33,051 bases of DNA from Alicyclobacillus acidiphilus NBRC 100859 (GTDB lineage Bacteria; Bacillota; Bacilli; Alicyclobacillales; Alicyclobacillaceae): positions 1 through 33,051 of the forward strand of contig NZ_BCQI01000033.1 in assembly GCF_001544355.1 (NCBI RefSeq), read 5' to 3'. The notes under the pieces were generated by a model, which was not told the origin of the DNA, ran no database searches, and saw only the letters and a program-made list of their open reading frames with translations. Positions 24,622-32,783 of the stretch are shown piece after piece. A program made the position numbers and the translations under genes. Within the stretch, counting starts at the first letter, position 1. Every line of letters starts with the position of its first letter.

Positions 24622-25676
24622 TACGGAGCCTCTTGCTTAAAATAATTCGGTTTTACGATGGTATTGTCGTAGTGGCTGTGAAAAATGTGCGTTGTGGCAG
24701 GGGATACCGGTGGAATCAGCCAAGTCCAGTCGCCCGTGACCTTCCGCCCCATGTCGCTCTCGATCCGCTCAAAATACCCAAACTGCTTCGCCGCGGTGTG
24801 GTGATCCACAATCGTCACGCCGCGTTCCTTGAACGAGTGCAGCACGGCCACATTCAGCTCAATCAATGCCTTGTCTTTCCACAGGGACGACTCGATCGCG
24901 GTATTCAACCCCATGAGAGACGCTACCTTCGGCAGCATATTGTAACGATGCGGATCGGCAAAATTGCGAGCCCCGATTTCCGTCTCCATATACCAACCAT
25001 TGAACGGTGCCGCTGGGTAGCGAATGCCTCCTATCTCCAAAGCCATATCCGAAATGATCGGCACAGCGTACCACTTGAGATCGAGATCTTCGAACTCAGG
25101 GCGTTCTGGGTGGCGGATGTTCACCTCCAACACCAACTCGTCAGGAATCGGAAATACTTTCGGCGATTCTCCATGGATTTGAATCACCAACGGCAGCACG
25201 TCAAAGGCTGTACGTCGGCCCGTCCAGCCTAATTCTTCACAAACACGCGTAAACCGTACCGATTGAGGGTCTCCGACGATACCTCGCTCCGTCTCGTACC
25301 CCGCATATCGAATCAGTTGATGGTTCCAAATGCGGACTTGTTGATGAAAGATGGTAATAGCAGGTCGTATCTTCCCTGAATTGGTCGCGAATTCAATGTG
25401 ATCGAAGAGGGCCTCAGCAACTTCTTCCGCCGTCCCTACATCCCTTTTGTCGAAAACGTTGAGCGTCTTCCAGAACAGCCGTCCAATGCAGCGATTGCTG
25501 TTTCTCCAAGCCATCCGGGCGCCATGCTCCAATTCTTCGTAGGTAAGCTCGCTGGTTCCATGCCGCTTGATACTTTCCGCGATCACGCCCAGCCGCTGCT
25601 CAATAGCCTCAGCACTCTTACCAAGTTCGTTGTAACACGCGACGATGAATTCTCTTTGCTCGTCATAGAGACTCAC
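24618..25676 (-). CDS. nos: Bacterial nitric oxide synthase oxygenase
   Basis: A 352-residue heme enzyme that oxidises arginine to citrulline and NO, corresponding to the oxygenase domain alone. The heme thiolate is Cys63 in [11 protein letters not shown]. Substrate and cofactor regions are [14 protein letters not shown], with the Glu that binds arginine, and [21 protein letters not shown], with pterin-stacking aromatics. There is no fused reductase, so electrons come from a general flavodoxin/reductase system, as in Bacillus and Staphylococcus. Start is GTG at 25676 with AGGGGAAG upstream. The gene stands alone. Confidence 0.97.
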   Translation of the reverse strand: MSLYDEQREFIVACYNELGKSAEAIEQRLGVIAESIKRHGTSELTYEELEHGARMAWRNSNRCIGRLFWKTLNVFDKRDVGTAEEVAEALFDHIEFATNSGKIRPAITIFHQQVRIWNHQLIRYAGYETERGIVGDPQSVRFTRVCEELGWTGRRTAFDVLPLVIQIHGESPKVFPIPDELVLEVNIRHPERPEFEDLDLKWYAVPIISDMALEIGGIRYPAAPFNGWYMETEIGARNFADPHRYNMLPKVASLMGLNTAIESSLWKDKALIELNVAVLHSFKERGVTIVDHHTAAKQFGYFERIESDMGRKVTGDWTWLIPPVSPATTHIFHSHYDNTIVKPNYFKQEAPY

Positions 25677-25771
25677 GATGATGCTTCCCCTCTTGTCGCT
25701 CCCTAGAATTCGGCCCCTGCCGCCTAGTGTACTTCATGGCATCACCAAAATGAAATCCGAGCCCGCGGGGA

Positions 25772-26135
25772 GTTACGGCGGCGGAGTGGGCGGCGGCGGA
25801 GTGGCGGCGGCGAGCGCGGACGGCGGAGTGGACGGCGGAGTGGCGGCGGAGAAGAATAAGCGGTCCTCAGTCGCTTAAGTGTGTCGAATCCGCAGATTTG
25901 CGGCGAATAGGCGGCCCTGGGCCGCTTAACCGGCTGAGATCGTCGAGTTTTGGGCGTAGGGAAGGCAATTAGGCGGTCTGTGGCCGCCTATTTGCCTTCC
26001 ATTTGATTGTCTCGGGGAAATAAGCCTCTGAGAGACGCTTATTTGGCTAGTCACTTTCGCCACCCCTCCCGCCCCCGCCGCGATCGCGCCGCCGTAACGG
26101 TAGTTTTGTCCTCTATCGCTGCCTAGGTGCCCTGC
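25772..26135 (+). repeat. Dispersed multi-hairpin element, copy B, with inverted terminal repeats
   Basis: GTTACGGCGGCG at 25772-25783 is a perfect inverted copy of CGCCGCCGTAAC at 26087-26098. Between them are a GC-rich minisatellite (25784-25853, units like TGGCGGCGGAG) and four hairpins: AATAAGCG/CGCTTA (25855-25877), GCGGCC/GGCCGC (25906-25929), GGAAGGCAA/TTTGCCTTCC (25960-26000) and AAATAAGC/GCTTATTT (26018-26044). A small CCGCA/TGCGG stem sits at 25890-25903. The linkers GTGTGTCGAATC and ACCGGCTGA match copy C. Downstream, TAGTTTTGTCC and a GCTGCCTAGGTGCCC unit extend the similarity to copy A and to the left edge. No coding capacity is seen. Confidence 0.82.
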
Positions 26136-26256
26136 GCCCCCCGCGCTCATTCGACAGATTCCGGTGATTTTCGATCGTCAGCAACTCTAGCGCATGTTAC
26201 CATAGAAGTATCTGAAAAATGAGTAGAATCGCCGCAAAGTGATTGGAGGGCCTTCA

Positions 26257-27708
26257 ATGAAACTGGAAGGAAGAGCGGCATTTCGCGTCGGGGCTGTGTC
26301 GTGTGTGTTGGTGGGCCTGACGTGGTCGGCCTTTCCGACGATGCCGTACGCGTCTTCCACCATCGATAAAGCTCAGTTTTTGCAGTTGTTTTGTCAAAGT
26401 GTTCAGTTGAAGCCGGATGCCACGGGCAAATCGTCGTACACGGATGTGCCTGTGACGTCGCCGTACTGGGGGTATGTGCATCGAGCTATCGAGCTTGGCC
26501 TGGTCAAGGCGGATTCGGCGAAGCTGTTCGGCGCGAGTGATTCGGTGTCGACGGCTTTTGCGGCGCAGATCGTGACGAAGTATGAGAACATGGCCTTGGG
26601 TGGACTGACGCCAACGCAGTGGGCGGAACGGCAGGGGTTGGTAACCGCTTCGACGGCTCCTTGGACGCCCGAGCAGGCGCAGCAATTTCTGGCTGGCTTG
26701 AAGAGTCTTGCGGCGTCCCACAAGGCTTTGCCCGGTTCTTGGATGCTGACGACGCCTCAGGTCAGCGAGTTCACCAAGGCGTTGGCGGCATTGGATCAGG
26801 CCTCGTTCTATCAAATCTCTTCCGTCATGACAGACGGCTTCTCGTACCAGTTGACGGCGGCGGGCAAGAAGAATACGAAGATCGCGAATGCCTTGCAGAA
26901 GCAGGCGAACGATTCGAAGAGTGAACTTGATGCGGCGAGATCGGTCGGTGTCGTGGGTGGAACCAGTGTGTCGGTCAACCAGTCGATGCTGACGTCCGTC
27001 AATGCCAAGACTGGCGCCAAATCTACGCAGACGATTCAAGACGTTTCGTTCGGCAACACGCTGTACACCAAACAGGGGAATGCGACTCAGTGGTCGTCGA
27101 AGACGGCACAGGTCAACAATACGGTTGAGTTTATTCCCATGTTTGGATCGGGATCGTTCACCAACATCACCATCGCTCAGGGAACGGGCAGGGATGTGTT
27201 CACGGCGAATTTGACGCCGGCGGCGCAGAATGGCTTTTTCGCGTCGTATCTCAGCGGGCTGGCTGGGGTTCATGCGAATGGCAGCGCGAATTTGATTTCG
27301 ACGATGGAAAAAGGGATGACCAGCACGGTGAAAATTTACGTCAACACGTCGGGGAGGACACCGACGGTGACGGAGGAAGATCTGACGACGAACATCAAGA
27401 TGACGCCGACGACGTTCGCGCAATTGGCGGGCGAAGGGTCGCAGGCGAAGACCATCGCGACCTATGTCTCCAATGTCACGGTGTCGATCTCGGCGAAGGC
27501 CCAGATTTCCTACAACCAGACGGTTCCGGTGCTGCCGAGCGGACTTTCCATAGCCGGTTGGTCTTCAGGAGATGGAGCACCGACGAACGCGACGGGTGCT
27601 AGCGCGAATGGCACCGGCACGAACAGCGCCAACTCCATCGATGCTTCTGGGAATGGGGCGGCTGGCGGATCGAACACCCTGGATATCGGTACGAATCTGT
27701 TCAACTGA
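26257..27708 (+). CDS. Secreted protein with an SLH-like N-terminal domain
   Basis: This 483-residue exported protein begins with a signal peptide (residues 1-32, cleavage after PYAS). Next comes one S-layer-homology-like domain: QFLQLFCQSVQLKPDATGKSS, then YTDVPVTSPYWGYVHRAIELGLVKAD. The middle region (150-430) is Ser/Thr/Ala/Gln-rich with beta-strand character and has no recognised family. The tail (440-483) is Gly/Ala/Asn/Ser low complexity. ATG 26257 follows TTGGAGGG. A single SLH suggests a cell-wall or spore-surface role. It lies just downstream of element copy B. Confidence 0.78.
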   Translation: MKLEGRAAFRVGAVSCVLVGLTWSAFPTMPYASSTIDKAQFLQLFCQSVQLKPDATGKSSYTDVPVTSPYWGYVHRAIELGLVKADSAKLFGASDSVSTAFAAQIVTKYENMALGGLTPTQWAERQGLVTASTAPWTPEQAQQFLAGLKSLAASHKALPGSWMLTTPQVSEFTKALAALDQASFYQISSVMTDGFSYQLTAAGKKNTKIANALQKQANDSKSELDAARSVGVVGGTSVSVNQSMLTSVNAKTGAKSTQTIQDVSFGNTLYTKQGNATQWSSKTAQVNNTVEFIPMFGSGSFTNITIAQGTGRDVFTANLTPAAQNGFFASYLSGLAGVHANGSANLISTMEKGMTSTVKIYVNTSGRTPTVTEEDLTTNIKMTPTTFAQLAGEGSQAKTIATYVSNVTVSISAKAQISYNQTVPVLPSGLSIAGWSSGDGAPTNATGASANGTGTNSANSIDASGNGAAGGSNTLDIGTNLFN

Positions 27709-27767
27709 GTATAGATTCAGGTATAGGCAACAAAGATAGGACAAAAACGTTGGAGGAGGGTCTGCCG

Positions 27768-28055
27768 ATGCATATCCGCGCGAAAGCGAACGGTTTTGAG
27801 GCCGTGGATGACCGGGGTCAGGTCATTGGCCGCATCGATTGTTCGGAAGTGAGGGAGGGTGTCGTCTCCATCGATCACACCATCGTCGCGCCTGAGCATC
27901 AGGGGCAGGGCATCGCCGCGCAGTTGGTCGAGCAGGTGGTCAAGCAGGCGCGCGCCGAACACAAGCGGATCCGCCCCGTCTGTTCCTACGCGTACGCCGT
28001 GTTTCGCCGCAACGCCGAGTACCGCGAGGTAATTGATCCCGATTACGACCTGTAA
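27768..28055 (+). CDS. Small GNAT-type N-acetyltransferase (COG2388-like)
   Basis: A 95-residue protein matching the short GCN5-related acetyltransferases of the YjdJ/COG2388 type. After an N-terminal beta region (FEAVDDRGQVIGRIDC), VVSIDHTIVAPEHQGQGIAAQLVEQVV carries the acetyl-CoA loop (Q-G-Q-G-I-A). IRPVCSYAYAVFRRNAEYREVI includes the conserved Cys and Tyr. The ATG at 27768 has GGAGGAGGG upstream. Substrate unknown. Convergent with galK. Confidence 0.9.
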   Translation: MHIRAKANGFEAVDDRGQVIGRIDCSEVREGVVSIDHTIVAPEHQGQGIAAQLVEQVVKQARAEHKRIRPVCSYAYAVFRRNAEYREVIDPDYDL

Positions 28056-28103
28056 CTCACCCGTTTGTGGAGGACATGGCTGTCACGGTTCGTGGAACGA
28101 GCG

Positions 28104-28136
28104 ACCGCCCTTCATCGCTGGTCGGGGAAGGGCGGT
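28104..28136. terminator. Strong hairpin between convergent genes
   Basis: ACCGCCCTTC (28104-28113) and GAAGGGCGGT (28127-28136) form a perfect 10-bp stem. It lies between the convergent GNAT and galK genes and could end transcription, but no T-run follows in either direction. Confidence 0.4.
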
Positions 28137-28204
28137 GGTCGGTCGTTGAAAGTCGTTCGTCGCAGAAGGTCGTTCCTCGCCAAACGGCGTTGCCAGCGGT
28201 CAGC

Positions 28205-29422
28205 TTATGGTTGGAGATCCAGCGCGATTTCCCGCGCCCCGTCGCCGATTTCGGTGATGTAGAAACTCGGAGCGATGCCAAGCCGGGCTTCGTAGGCTGC
28301 GGCAACCGACGCCACGAACTCGTCGATGGCGTTCTCGCGCACCAACGAGACTGTGCAGCCTCCGAATCCAGCGCCCGTCATCCGCGAACCGATGCAGCCT
28401 GGAGCGGCCCAGGCCGCTTCAGCCAAGGCGTCGAGCGCGTCGCCTGTGACTTCGTAATCGTCCCGCAAGGACTGGTGGGACGCGTTCATCGACTCGCCGA
28501 ACGCTTCGAGCTGGCCGTTTGCCAGAAGCGTCGGGGCTTCTTTGGCGCGGGCGTTTTCGAACACCACGTGTCTTGCGCGTCGAATCAGGATGTCCGCAGC
28601 GGTGTCGTCGAGCTTATCTGCCGCTGCACGCAGCCGCGCCTGTGCGTCTGGCCACATCTCGGGTGTGACGTCCGCCAAGGCGTCGAGATCCGGCCAAGTG
28701 TCTCGGAGGATCGCCAGGGCCTTGTCGCACTCGCTTCGGCGCTCGTTGTATTTCGATCCGGCCAAGGTACGCTGCACATTCGTATTGGCGATGACGAGCC
28801 GGCAGCCATCCGCGTGCATCGGTACCACTTCGTAGGCGAGCGTCGAGCAATGGAGCGACAGCGCCGAATCTCGTTTCCCCATCGCGACCGCGAACTGATC
28901 CATAATGCCGCTGTTGACGCCGACAAACTGATTTTCCGCGCGTTGCGCAAGGATCGCGATTTGCTCTCCAGACCACGCCGTGTCTGTCAAGGCACAGATC
29001 GCCGTGGCCGTCGCGACCTCGACCGACGCTGACGAGGAGAGTCCGGCGCCGATCGGGAGATTGCCGTGAAAGAAAAAGTCCGCGCCTGGCAGATGGATGT
29101 CTTCCCGGGCGAACATGTCGATCACGCCAAGCGGATAATTCGCGAAATCTTGCTCCGGGCGATAGGCGATGTCGTCCGCCCGAACCGCGATCACGCCGTC
29201 CGCGAAGGTTGAGCCGAAGCGGAACAGGCCGTCTGTCCGGGATCGCACGAACAGCCAGGTTCCCAGGGACAACGCGGCAGGCAAGACATACCCTCCGTTG
29301 TAATCCGTGTGTTCGCCAATCAAATTGACGCGGCCCGGTGCGAAGAATAGACGCACATCCGAGATCGGCCCCGGCGAAAAAGCCTCCCACTGGTTCAGCG
29401 CGTACTGCCACTCGTGATTCAT
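28205..29422 (-). CDS. galK: Galactokinase
   Basis: Phosphorylates galactose to galactose 1-phosphate, first step of the Leloir pathway. A GHMP kinase of 405 residues. The galactokinase signature GRVNLIGEHTDYN is at 30-42, the ATP motif LPIGAGLSSSASVEVAT at 121-137, catalytic Asp174 in NSGIMDQF, and motif 3 GAGFGGCTVSLV near the C-terminus. The start overlaps the galT stop by 4 bp, so the two are coupled. The operon order is deoR-galT-galK with no galE or galM here. Confidence 0.97.
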   Translation of the reverse strand: MNHEWQYALNQWEAFSPGPISDVRLFFAPGRVNLIGEHTDYNGGYVLPAALSLGTWLFVRSRTDGLFRFGSTFADGVIAVRADDIAYRPEQDFANYPLGVIDMFAREDIHLPGADFFFHGNLPIGAGLSSSASVEVATATAICALTDTAWSGEQIAILAQRAENQFVGVNSGIMDQFAVAMGKRDSALSLHCSTLAYEVVPMHADGCRLVIANTNVQRTLAGSKYNERRSECDKALAILRDTWPDLDALADVTPEMWPDAQARLRAAADKLDDTAADILIRRARHVVFENARAKEAPTLLANGQLEAFGESMNASHQSLRDDYEVTGDALDALAEAAWAAPGCIGSRMTGAGFGGCTVSLVRENAIDEFVASVAAAYEARLGIAPSFYITEIGDGAREIALDLQP

Positions 29423-30396
29423 TCCTCTGTTCCTGCCTTTCTCGATTCAATCGCTGCTCGGAGCAGCGGCGCCGTGGCCTCCACCGCCGTCGGATTGCAC
29501 GGGGCCCAGGCTCCCGATTCGGACGACGCCAGGAACTTCAACCGATCCTTGGTCTGCAAGGGCGGATAAAACTCGATGTGAAAATGGTAGTACTCGTTGA
29601 CGTCGGGACCGTTCACCGGCCGTTGATGGATCACCATCATGTACGGAAACGATCGGTCGAACAAGGCGTCCATCCCTGCCGTGACTTGTTTGAGAATCCG
29701 GGCGAGATCTGTCCGTTCCGCGTCGGTGAAATCGGTGATGCCGCTGACATGCCGTTTGCTGGAAATAAACGCCCCATACGGATAGTCCGTGAAGAACGGG
29801 ATATAGGACACGAATGACTCCGTTTCCGTGAGCATACGGAGCCCAACGCGAACTTCGTCGGCGTTGATGTCGCACATGAGGCAACGTCCCGTCTCGTCGT
29901 GATGATGACGGCACGACTCCAGTTCGACCCGCAGCTTTTGCGGGATGTATGGATACGCGTAGATCTGGCCATGCGGGTGCGGCATCGTCACGCCGACTTC
30001 AGGGCCGCGGTTTTCAAAGATGAACACGTACTTGTGGTTCGGATTGGCGGACAACGACTCAAATCGTTCCACCCACAAATCCACCAGCTTGCGAATGTGG
30101 GCGACGGACAATTCAGGCAGACTCGTCGTGTGGTCCGGCGAATAGAGGATGACCTCGCATTTGCCGTAGGCTGGCGCGACCTGGTACAAGCTCGTCGCGA
30201 CCGGATCGGGATCGGGCGGCGTCGGCGACAGCGCAGGAAAATCGTTGTTGTACGCATACACGTCATACGTGTCAGGCACCTTGCCTGACCCAGGACAGAA
30301 CGGGCAGTCGCCTTTTGGCAAATTCGGCCGCTTTTGCCTGTTGGAAGCGACCATCGTCCAGTCGCGCAGGAGTGGGTTGAAGCGAAGTTCCGTCAT
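29419..30396 (-). CDS. galT: Galactose-1-phosphate uridylyltransferase
   Basis: Exchanges UMP between UDP-glucose and galactose 1-phosphate. HIT-superfamily type I GalT of 325 residues. The zinc-binding CPFC is at 31-34 and the active site TMPHPHGQIYAYP carries nucleophile His142 (H-P-H-G-Q). The C-terminal NEYYHFHIEFYPP is the second family block. The start at 30396 follows GAGGTGATC; the longer frame to 30444 has no site. It is 4 bp from the regulator gene stop. Confidence 0.96.
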   Translation of the reverse strand: MTELRFNPLLRDWTMVASNRQKRPNLPKGDCPFCPGSGKVPDTYDVYAYNNDFPALSPTPPDPDPVATSLYQVAPAYGKCEVILYSPDHTTSLPELSVAHIRKLVDLWVERFESLSANPNHKYVFIFENRGPEVGVTMPHPHGQIYAYPYIPQKLRVELESCRHHHDETGRCLMCDINADEVRVGLRMLTETESFVSYIPFFTDYPYGAFISSKRHVSGITDFTDAERTDLARILKQVTAGMDALFDRSFPYMMVIHQRPVNGPDVNEYYHFHIEFYPPLQTKDRLKFLASSESGAWAPCNPTAVEATAPLLRAAIESRKAGTEE

Positions 30397-30400
30397 AGGA

Positions 30401-31219
30401 TCACCTCGTGTCCATCTTGGTTGGCTTGGGATACTCGTCGTCATTCCTCGCGTCGATGCCGTCGGCGCAGATCACGTCCACGCCGTGCGAAGCGAGCGTG
30501 CGCTCTGCGAATGCGCCGGGCAAGGCATCCGTCACGAGGACGTCGATCTCGTCCAATCCGCCGAAACGGCACATCGCTTCGCCGTTCCATTTCGTTCGAT
30601 CCGCCAGCAGCACCACCTTGTCCGTCCGCTCCATCAGCGCCCGGTTGATGGACGCTTCGAGCAGGTTGGGGGTGGATAGGCCGTGATCGACATGCAGCCC
30701 GTTGGCGCCGACAAACAGGATATCGGTGTGGAACTGCCGCGCGGCCATTTCGGCAATGGGCCCGACCAACGCGTCCGACGGCGTACGGAACACGCCGCCG
30801 GTGATGTGGATATCCGTCCAACCGATGGCGCGCAAATCCGTCGCGATGTTCACAGAGTTGGTGACGAACGTCAATTCGGAAAAACCGACGAGATGCTTCG
30901 CAGTCACCCAAGTCGTGGTGCCCGCCGCAAAGCCGATGGTCATTCCGTTTTCCACCAAACGTCGTGCCGCCGCAGCGATGGCCTCCTTTTCACGAATTTG
31001 CATGATCTGCTTGCTCGTGTAGGGAAGTTCCATCGCCGCCCGGGAAACCTGCGCGCCGCCGAAAGCTTTTTCAACGAGCCCTTGTTCACGCAGAATTTTC
31101 ATGTCGCGGCGAATCGTAATTTCCGATACCTGCAATTTCTCCGCCAATTCCTGATAGGAGAGAAATCCCTCCTTCGCGAGCAGGGACAACAGCAGCGACT
31201 GTCGTTCTTTCGGATACAT
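30401..31219 (-). CDS. DeoR family transcriptional regulator
   Basis: A 272-residue regulator. The N-terminal winged helix (19-42) carries the family signature LSYQELAEKLQVSEITIRRDMKILREQGLVEKAFGGA. The C-terminal sugar-phosphate-sensing domain is of the DeoRC type with GFAAGTTTWVTA and LFVGANGLHVDHGLSTPN. The ATG at 31219 has GGGAGG at 31226-31231. It heads the gal operon and probably represses it until a phosphorylated sugar binds. An inverted repeat at 31330-31382 in its promoter region is a likely operator. Confidence 0.95.
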   Translation of the reverse strand: MYPKERQSLLLSLLAKEGFLSYQELAEKLQVSEITIRRDMKILREQGLVEKAFGGAQVSRAAMELPYTSKQIMQIREKEAIAAAARRLVENGMTIGFAAGTTTWVTAKHLVGFSELTFVTNSVNIATDLRAIGWTDIHITGGVFRTPSDALVGPIAEMAARQFHTDILFVGANGLHVDHGLSTPNLLEASINRALMERTDKVVLLADRTKWNGEAMCRFGGLDEIDVLVTDALPGAFAERTLASHGVDVICADGIDARNDDEYPKPTKMDTR

Positions 31220-31329
31220 GGCCCGCCTCCCTTCCCATGCGGATTTCGCTACGCGGATAGCTTCATGCGGTCTCCTGGATGCGACTGTATTCACGTGGCG
31301 TCCTCGGCCTTTGGCGTGCTGGCCATGAT

Positions 31330-31382
31330 GATGATCATGATTTGATTTAAGAATATCATATTTAGATCAAATTGTGATCATC
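31330..31382. promoter_or_regulatory. Probable operator of the deoR-gal operon
   Basis: GATGATCATGATTTGAT (31330-31346) and ATCAAATTGTGATCATC (31366-31382) are 17-bp inverted repeats with 2 mismatches, separated by 19 bp of AT-rich DNA. The spacer contains a TATGAT-like -10 box read on the minus strand. Located 110 bp before the regulator start. Autoregulation is inferred. Confidence 0.6.
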
Positions 31383-31490
31383 ATTTGATGAATCGAGCAT
31401 GGTTCAAACCTTCACCATGACTTCGCATGAATTTTCATTGATAGGGGAATATATCCAACGTATCAGACCATTTTTTGTGGAGGTATTTGA

Positions 31491-32099
31491 ATGCAACAGC
31501 AACAGCAGCAACAGCAACCGAACGCACAGTACGGCGCACACGAAGTGCTTGGTATGAGCGAAGCGCTGACCACGAAGGCTGCCAATGTCGAGTTGTTTTC
31601 GTTTTTAAGCAATCAAGTTCAGGACATGCAGTTGCGCAACATGCTGGAGAATCAGGCTCGCATCATTGAGCAGCACTACATCCAGGGTGTGCAAATCCTG
31701 CAGGGAACGGGCCAGGCTTCTCAGTCGCCGACACAATACGCGGGCAACATGAACGCGCAGCCGAAACTCGGTCTTCGCCAGCCCAGCCACCCAGCCCCGA
31801 ACATGAACCCACAGACGCTTTCGGACCGCACCGTGTGTACCATTGCGCTGAATGTGCATAAATTTGGCGCGATCGGCTGGACCACATTCGCGTTGGAATG
31901 CACGAATCCGCAGTTCCGGACCTACTTGATGACCGGGGCGAGCGTGTGCGATCGAATGGCGTACGACATCTGGGCGTACATGAATCAAAAGGGTTGGTAC
32001 CAGGTCCCAACGCTTCAGCAAAACACGACCCAAACCATGATGCAGTCCTATCAAGTGCCGCAACAAGGCCAAGCGCAAAACATGCAGCATTTCCAATGA
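31491..32099 (+). CDS. CotF-like spore coat protein
   Basis: A 202-residue protein of the CotF family with ferritin-like four-helix character. It begins with a poly-Gln tract encoded by CAG/CAA repeats (MQQQQQQQQP). Two helix-pair blocks follow: VLGMSEALTTKAANVELFSFL to IIEQHYIQGVQIL, and LSDRTVCTIALNVHKFGAIG to MAYDIWAYMNQKGWYQVP. The second block, with a Trp-rich end, is typical of CotF proteins. The tail is Gln-rich. ATG 31491 follows TGGAGGT. Monocistronic, ended by a terminator. Sporulation control is expected, but no clear sigma-E or sigma-K promoter was found. Confidence 0.9.
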   Translation: MQQQQQQQQPNAQYGAHEVLGMSEALTTKAANVELFSFLSNQVQDMQLRNMLENQARIIEQHYIQGVQILQGTGQASQSPTQYAGNMNAQPKLGLRQPSHPAPNMNPQTLSDRTVCTIALNVHKFGAIGWTTFALECTNPQFRTYLMTGASVCDRMAYDIWAYMNQKGWYQVPTLQQNTTQTMMQSYQVPQQGQAQNMQHFQ

Positions 32100-32162
32100 T
32101 GGCTTGACGGATCGAACGCGCTCGCGCGTTCGGTTCCGCCCATTCCATATCGCGATCTGGCC

Positions 32163-32208
32163 AGGGCTGTCCCAAACGCGGTGAATCCGCAGGCGGGGCA
32201 GCCCTTTT
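32163..32208 (+). terminator. Rho-independent terminator after the coat gene
   Basis: AGGGCTG(T)CCC (32163 on) pairs with GGGGCAGCCCT (to 32205), followed by TTTT. It is about 65 bp after the coat gene stop. A second perfect hairpin (CGAACGCG/CGCGTTCG, 32113-32132) lies between and has no T-run. Confidence 0.75.
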
Positions 32209-32254
32209 GGCGTACGGTTTGCGCGCGGCGTGTGTTCGACGGGGGCAGCTTCTC

Positions 32255-32350
32255 ATGAAGAAGATTTTGTTCACCGGCGGCGGATCCGCCGGGAACGCCC
32301 AGGTGAAGCCCGCGTTCAATGTGTTTTCGAGACAGGCTCGCTATGCTTAA
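32255..32350 (+). pseudogene. Fragment resembling the N-terminus of MurG
   Basis: A 31-codon ORF begins MKKILFTGGGSAGNAQVKPA. MurG glycosyltransferases begin MKKIxFTGGGTAGHVxxNLAL, so the first Rossmann loop is recognisable with His replaced by Asn. The frame ends at TAA 32348-32350 and no further MurG sequence is seen. It looks like a relic of a MurG-like gene. Confidence 0.5.
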
Positions 32351-32417
32351 TCCTGTAGGAAGCGAATCGTGCTCACCGTAGACGTGCTCATCACAATCGA
32401 AGCGAGGGTCCGCTCAT

Positions 32418-32783
32418 ATGGAGAATTTGACGCACCTGGCTGACCCGTGGCACATGGAACAAGCGATGATTGCATACTGCTACGGGCATCCGAAGACACT
32501 TGCAGACGGAACGAATCACTTCGACGAAACCATCGCAGAGTTGCGCCAAGATGGTCACGAGCTGTGGCACTATGGGCAGACTTGTGGCTTGGTCGATCGC
32601 GACGGCCACTGGTACGTATGGATTAAGCTGTATCGCGAAGACGGCATCATGGAGGGCAAGGTACACGAGTTCCTCCAAGTTGAGACAGCGATTCAACATA
32701 TCTTCGACGAACTTCCATCGCTCGACTCGAACGAGCGAATCCGCCTGGTACGAAGCGTGTTTGCCCGCAAGCACGTTACATAA
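32418..32783 (+). CDS. Hypothetical protein
   Basis: A 121-residue soluble protein with acidic and His/Trp-rich content. MEQAMIAYCYGHPKTLADGTNHFDE opens it, CGLVDRDGHWYVWIKLYREDGIMEGKVHEFLQVETAIQHIFDEL forms the middle, and the end is Arg-rich. There is no signal peptide and no membrane segment. I do not recognise the family. The start is ATG 32418 with a modest GAGGG upstream. The stop codon TAA at 32781 abuts the start of element copy C (TAACGG), so the element may have inserted at or near the gene end. Confidence 0.7.
   Translation: MENLTHLADPWHMEQAMIAYCYGHPKTLADGTNHFDETIAELRQDGHELWHYGQTCGLVDRDGHWYVWIKLYREDGIMEGKVHEFLQVETAIQHIFDELPSLDSNERIRLVRSVFARKHVT

Noticed and set aside
28067-29032. 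Plus-strand open frame of 321 residues
   Set aside because: Mostly antisense to galK; no recognisable domain.
32113-32132. Terminator at the perfect CGAACGCG/CGCGTTCG hairpin
   Set aside because: No T-run follows; the hairpin at 32163-32208 with TTTT is the better terminator.
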